Shown: positions 44,438 to 54,708 of the stretch, in pieces
Position numbering within the stretch: the stretch's first letter is position 1
Layout: each line of letters begins with the position of its first letter
Assembly: GCA_014905825.1 (NCBI GenBank)
Contig: JACGCN010000004.1
Coordinates: 1-64,000 of the forward strand
DNA: 64,000 bases
Source of the DNA: Lyophyllum atratum
Lineage: Eukaryota > Basidiomycota > Agaricomycetes > Agaricales > Lyophyllaceae
Direction of reading: 5' to 3'
Notes under the pieces: generated by a model
What the model was told of the DNA's origin: nothing
Seen by the model: the letters and a program-made list of their open reading frames with translations, nothing else
Database searches by the model: none
Program-made: the position numbers and the translations under genes

Positions 44438-44812
44438 GGTGAGGTGGGAGTGTGACTGTCTTTACCCTGAATTCGTGAACCCGACCGACACCGCATGCAT
44501 TTCACGCACGCAATGCATTGATGGTGCTATGCATGCTTGCTATCACACACACTGGATGTTCGTTTCGCCCATCTCCCTCGTTTATGGGGCCAACGTGGAC
44601 GAAGGGTTTTGTTTGATATATTCTTTAATACCCTTTCCCTTTCCCTTCCGCTCTCTCTGTAAATTTTAATCGCCTTAGGGAATAGACTTGCTCTCTCTCT
44701 TGTGAGGTCTGCCCGGGGCTGATATTTGCACGCTCATTGCTTTGTGGTCAGACACATTCCCAAGGCGGCTGCCGTCCACGAAACGCCATGACATTGGGGA
44801 GGCATCTACAGC
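44438..44812. other. Convergent 3' regions
   Basis: 3' flanks of the GH79 gene (+) and the small secreted protein (-). Nothing else is seen. Confidence 0.6.
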
Positions 44813-45569
44813 TCACAGAACCTGGAAGAACCCAAACAACACCCCCACAGCCACCGCCCCCGCTCCCGCAGCCGACCCCATCTCACTCAGCGCGCCATTA
44901 TTCCCCTTGCCTCCGCCACCACTCCCATCCGCGACCGTGAGCGTGTAGTAAGGCACCGCGGAACCAGTGTACGTCGTCGTGCCCGTGGGCTCGCCCTTCT
45001 GCCAGTGCTCCTCGACACAGGCGCCGCCGCCCCGGCCGTCGAAGGCGCAGCTGAGCTTGTTCCCGCCGAGTTCCTCGGGGCGGGTGGCGGTTGGGTTGGG
45101 GTCGTGGTGGTATAGGAGGTGGGAGGCGTCTGCTACTAAGGTTCCTGCACGGGAAATGTGTCAGGAATGTGCCAGAAGCTTCGGTGGACCAAAGATCACG
45201 ACACTCACCTTGGAGGGTCACGGGCTCGCTGGTGTACGTGCGTATGGGCGCACCCTGCGTGATGGTGGACCCGCCGCTCGTAAAGGTCGTGCCGCCCCCG
45301 TTGAGCTGCTGCTCATAATACACACTCGCGATGATTTCGTTGAAGTAGGTCGTCATCCCGTCCGCGCCCACGCCAATGGGCTTGAACGTCTCCGATGCAC
45401 GCGGGAATTGGGAGGTTCCTGTCTCTACGAGGGGCAGAACGATGGTGGCGGCATGGCATGCTGGTAGGGTGGGTGGGGTGTGTTGGCTTGGGAGATGGGT
45501 GAGGGGGTTGGGTGGGACTTACTGATGAGAGGAAGTGCGAGGAAGGCGGCGGAGGAGGTGAGCTTCATG
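44813..45569 (-). CDS. Small secreted protein, probable GPI anchor
   Basis: Three exons. It starts MKLTSSAAFLALPLI at 45569 (signal peptide, split by an intron GTAAGTCC...CCAG) and continues with TCHAATIVLPLVETG, YFNEIIASVYYEQQLNGGGT, RTYTSEPVTLQ, then (after a second intron near 45140-45208) GTLVADASHLLYHHDPN, LSCAFDGRGGGACVEEHW and PYYTLTV. A Gly-rich linker and hydrophobic tail (AGAGAVAVGVLFGFFQVL) suggest GPI attachment to the cell surface. At least three Cys could form disulfides. No domain is recognised; agaricomycete secretomes contain many such proteins. Confidence 0.75.
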
Positions 45570-46159
45570 GCTGCGTTGATATTAGTAGCGATTCGTGAGA
45601 TGGGATGAGGAAGGGAGGGGTCCTGCGCGCGATGACCGCTGCGCGCTCAGCCCTTTTATTTAAGAGTTCGTGGCTGTGAATTCTTTGAGTCTAATTTGAT
45701 CGTTGATTGATACAGGGAGCCAGCAAGCCATCATATGGTCAGGCACGATCTAGATGTTTGTCAATGAGGTCAGCGTTCGCTCACCTCGGTGGTCGTTTCA
45801 GCCTTGTTCTTGGGTCAGGAAAGCCTCCGGCGTCCTGTTAAGATTTCCGCAGCATTTCAACCAAGCGTCAAAAATGCTACAACTTTTCCACATAGCACCT
45901 CACACAGCGGATGCACTGGCTCCAATCACAATTAAAGTCCTCCTATCGACAGCATGATCAAGCTCCGCTGGTGCTCAAGCGTGGTCGCGGCCTCATTGCT
46001 GGTAAGTAAAATCCTTTTATTCCATAAAACATACGGCGTCGTAAAACCAAACAACCAAAAGATTAGAACACGAGCCCCAGAAACTCCAACCGAGATTAAA
46101 TCCAGAATAGTAGTCCATATACCTGAAGTCCGTTCATCCCGAAAAATCTCTTCCATCCA
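45570..46159. other. Intergenic
   Basis: Promoter of the small secreted protein gene (TATA-like at 45654) and 3' flank of the next minus-strand gene. No other feature. Confidence 0.5.
45654..45663 (-). promoter_or_regulatory. TATA-like box
   Basis: TTAAATAAAA on the minus strand, 85 bp before the ATG at 45569. Distance and sequence fit a TATA element for the small secreted protein. Confidence 0.4.
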
Positions 46160-48243
46160 TCACACAACAGCGACAAGGGCATTCACGCCAGCCAGAGAGC
46201 ACGTTGCTGTAAGTGCCCGGCGGTGGTACATGAGCTGCGGGTTCCGGTTCGGACCCTTCCTCCTGACAACGGGGACAACATCTCTCTTCCGCGCGCCAAA
46301 GCATTTCTTCGGGGGAAAATAAACATCAGTCGCTATTGGGCAATCATTGCGATGGCTTGAAATTACCTTGAACAACTCGAAATCTTTGCCAAACAACGGG
46401 ACCTTGATAGAGCTATCGAACAAACCGAAGAAAGAGCCCTCCGCGCCAGCATTCACATTAAGAGCTGTGTTGGCGGAGATACACCCGTCCACGCTCGCAC
46501 TTGCGCTCTTTGTGACATCACCAGTGTTGGATTCGACTGCGACGCCGGCGGAGGCACCGGCATTGAGAGTCATGGTGACTGAGGCGCTGGTGTCAAGGTC
46601 AAGGAACACGGTGGCTTCAGCGGCACCACCCAGCGCGGAGACACCGACATCGAGGCGGGGGATGAGATGCGCAGCAATGACGGCTTTGGAAGCAACCGAA
46701 GGGCTCACGGAGAGCTTTAAGGCTGCGGAGTACGGGTCAATTCTGTGATTCGATATTGCAAAGTAGAAGCGAGTGACGCACGAGCGGTCTCAGGAGAGAA
46801 GGAGCCTCCTGAAGGGTGGTTGGCCGAAGGCGGGAAGAAGAGCTTGGCGCCTTGGACATCGTACGACAGGTCTACCTTCATGTCGACATCCACATCGAGG
46901 GTCGCTGTTGCCTGTCCAAGGATCTTGAACGTTGGCCCAATCGAAAGAACTCTACGTAATCCTCCATGGTTAGCACATGAGCGAGCCAGAAAGCGTAGAA
47001 TACATACCCTGGAAAATCGAGACCCGGAATGCCCACTTCGAAGAACGTAATCTGACCAGAGTCTGCCGTTGCGGCGACATTTCCTTTCAAGCCGAGAGTA
47101 CCCTCCAGGCTTGCGTCCATCCCAGCAAACAAACCAAAGTCACTAAGCTTGGGTGGAACAATAGTTCCGGCGGCGGCGACACCGAGTGTGATCACTGCGC
47201 GGGCGTTGGTATCGACATCAGCCTTGATCGATGCATCGAAGGCAGGAGGGCCAGCGCAGGAGATCGACTTGGAGAAGATCGGGAAGTTCTTGGCAACTTC
47301 CACAGGAGGGAGTGTCTGAGTAGTGGATTTATCGAAAGAGTTGAATCCTAAACGGTGCGAAGTTATTATGAATTGATGCGGAAGGCATATAGACGGCGTC
47401 TTACGGTCGAATGCGTCCTTGATGAAAGAGATGAAACCCCTGCGGTCGTGCGTAGAACGGCGGCGGCGAGAAGACGGAGGAGTCACAGTGAGATTTCCTT
47501 CCGCTCCTGGAACGGTAGAGCCTTGAATTGCGATTGAGACATCACCGTTCCTGCAGAATAGACATCATTAAAGCGCACACTATCAGTAATCCAAGAAATA
47601 TTTACACAGCGGGGTCCACAGCGGCAAAGTTGGTGTCGAGGGCAAGTGCTTGGACCTTAGGTTGGACACCCTGGCGGCGGATAAGGCTGTGAGCCACATC
47701 TTTCGGTACGGATTGGTCCTTCGGAACCCAGGCTTTCGATATACGTGCGAAAGCACTTTTCCCGCACTGTCAGGTAGACTTAGTTACGAGATAAAGGTTG
47801 GAAACTGAGAGGGAGGTATGGATAACGCACATTCTCAGGTAACCGGACAATCTTTCCAACCGCGCCTACGTTTTGATACAAATGTGCACACCCAGCACCT
47901 TGAGGGTCCTCGCTATGACAGATGAGGCGAATGTCCTGCGCAAGTGCATTTGGAGAGCAGCCGAGGATCGTCCAACCTGCCGCACTAGTAATGTCCGTGA
48001 TCGCGTCGGGAGAGCCCCACTACGATATTCGATATCGTATGTTAGCTTAATTTGATCGCATCAGGGAGAGGAACATACGATCTTGAGAGATCCGGAGGCT
48101 TGACCGTTAGATGCGGGGAGATCATAGAAACATTCGCCTTGGAAGCAGGGCTTAGACCAGTCATTCAGAGCCGCATGCGCTGTGAACGGGAGCAGCAGAA
48201 GGACGGATAAAAGAGAAACGAAGGAAGAGGACGAAGAAGACAT
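46160..48243 (-). CDS. Secreted protein of unknown function (SKPCFxGECFYDLP family)
   Basis: Eight or so exons, roughly 560 residues. The signal peptide is MSSSSSSFVSLLSVLLLLPF with cleavage likely after TAHA. The mature start NDWSKPCFQGECFYDLP, then LGCSPNALAQDIRLICHS, AGCAHLYQNVGAVGKIVRLP and NCGKSAFARISKAWVPKD match a widespread but uncharacterised agaricomycete extracellular family. The centre is Ala/Val/Asp-rich with beta-strand periodicity (TLDVDVDMKVDLSYDVQGAK; TSASVTMTLNAGASAGVAVE). A dibasic RRRRSTHDRRG stretch could be a Kex2 processing site. The last intron (GTAATTTC...CCGAAG) joins FELFK to KCFGARKRD, giving a basic C-terminus. Cysteine pairs suggest oxidised folding. Function not known to me. 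Confidence 0.8.
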
Positions 48244-49323
48244 CGTTATGGCTTGACACTGGCTCGGTGAAAGGAGGGAATGAAAGTGAATGAAGGATGG
48301 TGGTCAAAGTGCCGACCTGGGCAAAGGAAAGAACGAAGGAAAACGAAAGGAGAACGTAAGAAGGAGAATGAGGGGCAAGAGAACTGCCGAGCTCGTCAAA
48401 CGTCTGTATATAAGTAACAGTGCGGGCCGGGTGAAGGAACTCAACCGCGACGGCAAAATCGAACGCAGATTGACGTCAATTTGAATGAGGTCGTCAAGGG
48501 CTGCATCTCTTTGTTCAGCGAGGCGGCCGATGACCATATGGATAGAGCGACGATGGTTGACAGATGGTGTTTCTTCTGTCATTGACCATGAGTTTTATGG
48601 GTAACATCGCGACATTCATCCATCAAACGATACTTACATCACAGAGCTCATATTACATCACAGAGCTCATAGTTTGGAAGATGTGAATTGTCACGGTCCT
48701 GCGTAGCGACAATCAGCCAGTGTGTGAATATTTCTGGAAAAGCAGTGGGCGATTACCGTCATATGTGGCAGCACTGTCCTCGGGACTGTTGGGGGTATGT
48801 CAGTGTCTAAGGTTAAGAACTTCGTATGAGGAGTAAAGTTATTGATCATGGAGAGACTCTCAACATAACAGATAGTAAATTCAAGTGGTGAAAGTTGTTA
48901 AAGATGGTTGTCAAATTTAGCCACCGAACTAGCAGATCAGCGACCTGATAAGATTAGATTATGATTGCCCAACGAATCTAAAAATGGCCTCTGAAGTAAA
49001 TCCGTACTCCTGCCCCTCACTGCCGAGTCCCGAGGTCCGGAGCTCTCTGCTGGAACGGGGCCCGCTATCTCCAGCACGTCACCGTTTGAAGATAACATTG
49101 ATACCATATTGACTCGGAAGGACTGTCACGATGCGAGTCTTCGAGGTTATCGACCACTCACGCACTCATCCTTGCATCATAATGCCTTGAAATACCCTAG
49201 CTATGGATGCAGTGTTATGAGTTTCTTCGGTGAGCCTCTATCGTCACCCGCCTCGCTGCGAAAGCTCACCATATTACGACATATCAGTCGAATTACGGGT
49301 TAAATAGTGGTATTCTATAAATC
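48244..49323. other. Intergenic with a 19-bp tandem repeat
   Basis: The unit TTACATCACAGAGCTCATA is present twice (from 48634 and from 48653). A TATATA run at ~48408 may serve the minus-strand gene starting at 48243. No coding sequence is supported. Confidence 0.5.
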
Positions 49324-50252
49324 TTATAGCACGACGCAACAGCTGTCCAAGCAGCCCTTTGAAGCTGTCGGTCTGAGTGCCGCACGCGTCGCGTACTCGA
49401 AAACCTCCCGTACTCCATCGCCGAACTTCGCTGAGCATTCAATATAGTTCACTGCGCCGATTTTTTGTGCAGCAGCCATTCCCTGGGGACGAATGGGTTA
49501 GCGAGTGGTAGTTTCAAGGTTGGAGTGACGAAGGCGATGAAAAGAAGAGGAATAGATGGAGGGAAGCTACAGGGGAGGTACAAAGAAGGGATAGCCGACG
49601 TATCTCTTCAACGGTGATGCATTGTGGTTTCTTGCCCCGAAGATCCCTCTTACACCCGACCAGGAGATATGGTAGACCCGAACAAAAGTGCAAGACTTCT
49701 GATATCCACGGCAGGTTTTCAGATCAGTTCCAGTGCGCGCAAAATATGCGAAGGGTGTGACAAACCTTCGTCCCGACGTTGTCCAAAGAATCTGGTGTAT
49801 CTATCGCGAAACATATAAGAATGACATGCGAGTCCGGATAACTGAGAGGGCGGAGCCGGTCATAGTCCTCCTGGCCTGCTGTATCCCATAGCGCCAACTC
49901 CACATGCCGGCCATCGACATGGATATCCTTCACGTAGTTCTCGAAGACCGTGGGCACGTGTAACTGGAACGAGCAGCGAGGACTTGGTTGAATAGAGGAG
50001 AGAAATGGAAAACCTCAGAGCTCACCTGTGGAAATTTTCCTTCGGAGAAGACGACCATTAGCGATGTCTGGGTAGATGACGGGTCAGGCAGCCGTTCATT
50101 AGAAGCGAACGTAAGGAAGCAGATATGAGAATCGAGTCTGACACAGGCGCGTTGACCCAACATACAAGTATATTTTGAGGGCAGTACTCGAGTACACACC
50201 TTCCCGCAGGCACCGTCACCAACCACGACCAGCTTCTTTCTAATTTGGGCCA
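49324..50252 (-). pseudogene. Rho1-like GTPase paralogue with broken splice sites
   Basis: Same five-exon layout as the 36-kb gene: [18 protein letters not shown] (50252 downwards), [85 protein letters not shown] and a CAAX end SCCVVL (CVVL). Introns 1 and 2 are canonical. The acceptor before exon 4 is CCTGCCG|TGG, where an AG is required, and the donor after VEE is GAG|ATACGT instead of GT. Using the nearest real AG (ATATCAG) shifts the frame. Unless these are sequencing errors or rare AT-type introns, no full-length protein can be made. Switch I keeps the Thr of PTVFENY, so decay is recent. Confidence 0.75.
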
Positions 50253-50929
50253 TGACTTCGCGTTCGTTATGTTGGCGTGAGGGTATACAGTCAGGTACCA
50301 GGAGGCTGTAGGGCAGAGAAAAAGCTTAGCAGTGGCGAAGAACTGGAGGGAAGAGGCTATATAGTTCGCTGGCCTGAAGCTATACAGCGGCAGTGCATGG
50401 ATAGTTACTTAGGAAAAGGCTTGTCTTCGGTGCTTTCCCCATTTACTCACTTAGCAATTGACCGCGTCCGGGCTTCCATTTTCGCCGTGCCTGCAATTCG
50501 CCTGCACTCACCCTTGATGAGTATAGCGCCAGGAACCGCCGCAGGGTATCAGCGCTGACAGCGTGCGCTACCGTTAATCGCTCGAAGTGGTCCTCTGGAG
50601 TCTGTGGGTCCTGAACAGAGCCCAATCGATGCAGTGCTCGAGAGTTTGGGAAACGTCATTCGGACGAGAGATCACGGAAGGGGAGGGACAGAAGGAAGAA
50701 TCTACGGCAAAAACTTGAAATGAACATGTATGTTGAAACTCCAGATTCAGAGCTGAGCACTGCCGACCGATGTTGTCAGAAGTAGGTCGAGAAAGCAATG
50801 AGTCCGAGCTTCGTGGGAACCATCAGCAGCTGCGAATCATGGGCGTGATCGATGACTTACGGGCATGTTTCATTGACATTACACTTGACTTTTTCGCTGT
50901 CACCTGCACCTGCCAAGGACCGCCACGGC
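50253..50929. other. Intergenic
   Basis: Upstream region of the Rho1-like pseudogene with a TATA-like motif. No gene-like sequence. Confidence 0.5.
50358..50363 (-). promoter_or_regulatory. TATA-like box upstream of Rho1 paralogue
   Basis: CTATATAG lies 106 bp before the ATG at 50252 on the minus strand, a suitable place for a core promoter element that has outlived the damaged reading frame. Confidence 0.35.
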
Positions 50930-52380
50930 CTGTTCGACCCTCTGGGTTCCATTAGATGTCATTGAAGGCATATTGGGAGAGCTTCACGACGATATCGTTT
51001 CTTTGAGACGCTGTGCCACGGACTGCTCACACCCGCTCGTTGACACCTCTTCTCCACGATCCACCTTCGCACTGTGAGTACGTGCATTCAGTTGTTCGCC
51101 TTATCGCGGAAAACCCTCTTATCTCATCGTATGTCCGGCTCCGGCGATTAGACGTCGAAATTGTGGATTCGGAAGTCCAGGGCGAAGGTTCTGTCCGTAG
51201 GAATCAGCATCTTATTCTCACCTCAATCATCACTTGACTTTTCCCTCAGCTTCGCGTGTCTTGATATGAGAACCGTTCGAACCAACGCTCCGCATTCCCA
51301 CTTCTGCCCCCGCAGCTGCAAGATGCCTTGTCGGTTCTATTCCAATCGCCCAATTCCCAAGCGATTGACACGTATGGCTTGCATGATTTGCCCTTTGCCC
51401 ATCTAGTTTCTCTGCAATCAGCCAACAGACTATCCATTCACGGACCCTGATATAACAGGCATACGCAGCTAGGATCTTCGCTTTTCTCAGTCCCGGAACA
51501 GCTTCAACAACGGGAGTTGAAGACGTTGCCGTCCGTCACAATTAGTTAGAGCATCTCCACACTTCGTACATCTCATCCGGGCATTGTATCCCTTTTTCGT
51601 CATACATCACCCTTCTGACTGTCGCGCAGACGCCTTTTGAACGTATATATTGCGTATTGGGAGACACTGGTGAGCAGTAATCCTTTCTTCATCTATAAAA
51701 TCCGTCTCAATACGCATTCAAGAATATTTGGCGAAACTGAACTCTCCGTGACGAGGTGGCGGTCGACCCAAGCGGTCACCAAGTTACCTGCCTATCCACA
51801 AGTGAATCCATTCGTCCGCTTTCTCGTTCACGGACTGTGAAACCCGGGAATTTATGGATTTCGGCGCGGACAGTGCCTTTGGAGACCTTGCTTCAGCCCT
51901 CCCACCTCCCAGGCATTCGAGGCTCCCTAACGCAAACATCAGCATCACTTTACCCTATGTCGGCAGGGTGGAAGCGACTCTACCTCTAGATCCTTCACAG
52001 CATATGTTAGCACAATTGCCTTCACTGCGCGCTTCTGTGACGCTCCACGTAGGACGGGGTACGACGTCGCATATGTGATTTGCTGAGGCTCGAATTATGA
52101 GCTCGCGGTCGCGGGTGGGCGGATCTTTACGAAAGATAGATTAGTTTGGGCAGCCCTCATGGACGACGCACCGCAAGAGCAGTGGAGAATCACCCCCCAG
52201 CTTCATATGGGGCCCAATGCCTACACGTCCGTTGTGACTCCAGAATTCCTTTATGACATTATGCTTACAGACTCTTTGGTAGCATCGAGAAAACGTCTGA
52301 GTACGAAGGTTGGGTTCTTGACAAGCAAGAGCCTTTCAATCAAGTGCGTTTCGGGGTGCTGAAGTCATGGCTCGTGCTGA
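50930..52380 (+). pseudogene. F-box/LRR pseudogene
   Basis: The start reads PLDVIEGILGELHDDIVSLR plus RCATDCS (~50945-51035), a clear F-box-like helix pair. Shifted frames then give VQLFALIAENPLISSYV with RRLDVEIVDSE (~51085-51170), LPPQLQDALSVLFQSP with LHDLPFAHLVSL (~51310-51415) and ALPPPRHSRLPNANISITLP (~51895-51955). Stops and shifts between every block, and no ATG at the expected point, show it is dead. It is a different lineage from F-box genes A-D and from the 2.4-kb pseudogene. Confidence 0.65.
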
Positions 52381-53068
52381 TCGGGAGTGGAATCTTTAGG
52401 TCACCTGCCGCCCATTGATTATTGGCCCTTCCGACCCTCCGTTCTTCCCCCAAACGAGCTCTGGATAATCAGACCTTACGAGGGCGGATACTGAACGTTG
52501 AAAATTGAATAATATGAGCTATTTCTTCTGCTTTGCTGCTGTATCTTTGAATGTACTTTTACGTTCGCTCTTCGGCACTTGAAAGCAATGTCAGTTAGAT
52601 ATCTGAAGAGCTTGAGATACTGTAGAAACAGTCGACGTCGTGAGCGACGGTGCATTGGGCAGATTGCACTACTGGATCATGTCGGGCGTTGCAACCGGCA
52701 CACATCCCGACACTCACGGTGGCATCCAAGCTTAAGGTCTGGTGTAATGACCGGCTCAGACGCTTCGAAGCTTCAGTATGGAATCATTGGCCAAGGTCAA
52801 TGTATGGGCATAAATTAGTCGTAAAGGTACAGCAGAATACGTCTTGGTACTGTACACGCAGATCAGAGAAGAAGAAAAAAGTCCATTCCTCCCGCCTCAC
52901 TTCTACCGCCTCACCAACAGCGCCCCTCTTACACAGCACTCCGAGTCCAACCTCGAATCGCACTCAACAACAGCACGGGATCGGAATAATCCAGCACCTC
53001 GAGCCGTCCTACCCACTCATGAGCACCAGCCTCAAATGACGGAGCGCCCCAAACAGGAAAGTACTCAC
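52381..53068. other. Intergenic with dispersed repeat copy
   Basis: 52.80-53.00 kb is the third and best copy of the block also seen at 34.64 kb and 30.45 kb. It probably includes the intron and 3' part of the minus-strand proline-rich gene. Confidence 0.5.
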
Positions 53069-53464
53069 AGGACAAGGAATACACCCCCCTCTCAACCTCT
53101 TTGCCACGCCCCGCACGCCCCTCTCTCCCTGATCCTGCCCCTCTCTCCCTTGCTCCCCCGGCGGCGACGACGGCGACGGTACCTCCCCAGGCATCCCACC
53201 CACCTCCATCCTCCGCGATCCCCTCGGCTGCTGCGCCACGAGCCCCGGCGGGGGCGGCGGCAAGGCCGACCACTGCGAGGCGCCCGACGGGTCCGGTGAA
53301 GTGATCGACCAGGACGAGGGCGGGGAGGCGTGGCCGAGATTTTCGGACGACATGTGAGAGGACTGGGTTGGGCGCGGGGTGGGTGAGGTTGAGGGTTTGG
53401 GTGCTGGGGCGGCAACGGGGTCGGCGCTGACGGCTGCTGCTGCTGTGGTGGATGCGTGTGCCAT
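53069..53464 (-). CDS. Proline-rich MAH- protein, copy 2
   Basis: Starts MAHASTTAAAAVSADPVAAP at 53464. Shared landmarks with copy 1 are Pro/Ala repeats, ENLGHASPP, LPPPPPGLVAQQPRGSRR and VGGMPGEVPSP. It runs in one frame through to KRLRGGCIPCP, where a GTGAGT donor ends the exon at 53069. If unspliced, it would read on to a stop at 53009. The intact frame here is the evidence that the copy-1 frame change is a lesion or error. The 3' exon is not identified. No known domain; low-complexity and probably disordered, with a conserved C-x-x-C at the exon end. Confidence 0.5.
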
Positions 53465-54708
53465 TGTCGCTGTACGATTTCGAATACGGTGGGGGGTTTG
53501 GATTAGAAGAATAGATCTTCTGACAGTGAGAACTTGAATAGAGGAAGAAGCAGGAGTGCTAGTAGTAGATGGATTGCTTGGTGAGAAGCGAGGAGACACA
53601 CGTGCGGGGCATGTGGTAGATCCCACGTGGTGTTTTCCCGCGTTCCGATTTCCGACTCGGATTGTTACGCGTAGCGATGCTCAACATCCATCGTACCTGA
53701 CTCAGTCGTACGAACTCCGGGGATCGTGCAACCTCATTCCCAGTAAGTTGCGCAAAGATATAAGCATGCTCTGCCTCTGCTCGATTGTCTTATGCTCCTC
53801 CTATTCTCTAGTCGCCGCTACCTCTTCACCAATGTCACGGTCAGGTTGATCGTTGCACGGAATCGCAGGCGTCTCCCAGTGCTACTTATCTCCCATCTGG
53901 AGTCGGTGCTATGCATTTGAAGGCTGCAGGTTGGCGATAGCAGCTTGCCACTTGCTATTGGGTGAGACTCGGATCCCCGTCTCTATCCAGTTGTGGATCC
54001 CTGTCGACGTCGCACTTATGTGTTCTTTTCTGGCAGAGCTTCACTTGGCTTCTCGGAAGGTCTCAGCCTCCAAGCACTAATCATTTCTTGAGAATAATAT
54101 TCCTGGTACGAAATCCACGGAGCTTGATTTTCTATGGCTTCATCAGCCCTGGTCGCCGCCGCCATAAATGGACTGATTTCAAGGCACAACACATCTACGG
54201 CGGACACCCACATAACCGCTTCGAACAGCTTAGACATTATAGTTGCGCCACGAAGCTGTCCAGATCCCATTTCCATTGACATTATGGTCCTCTCCCGCAG
54301 GACGTGAACAACCGTGTGATATGGCCTGGCCGCCTGCCAATGAAACCGTATTCTGATCATAGCTCCTCTTTTCCATGTTCTACAACACGGATAAATCTTT
54401 CATGTCCATTTGATAACGGCAATATTACTCTTGGCTCACAGCGCCATCTACGACTATTTATAGAAAGGGGTGGGTAGGCGTCTTCACCTCAAGGCTCATG
54501 CCTCGTTCAGCGCGCATCCTCCCAAGCCCTGCAACCCACCCGTCAGACACGATCGGAATGAAATCACATACGCCAGCGATCGCGTCAATCGTTCTACGTC
54601 CTTCCAGAGAAACCGCGTCATAGCATCTATAGCGGACTGAATGGATAAAGTCTCAGGTCTCACCCTCCGAAATACGGTCGCGAATCACTCATCAGGACGA
54701 CCATCACC
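53465..54708. other. Intergenic
   Basis: 53474-53620 is the duplicated promoter of the proline-rich gene. A minus-strand frame 54016-54360 (114 codons from ATG) has no recognisable content and is left uncalled. A TATTTATA motif lies near 54457, ahead of the aldehyde dehydrogenase. Confidence 0.45.
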
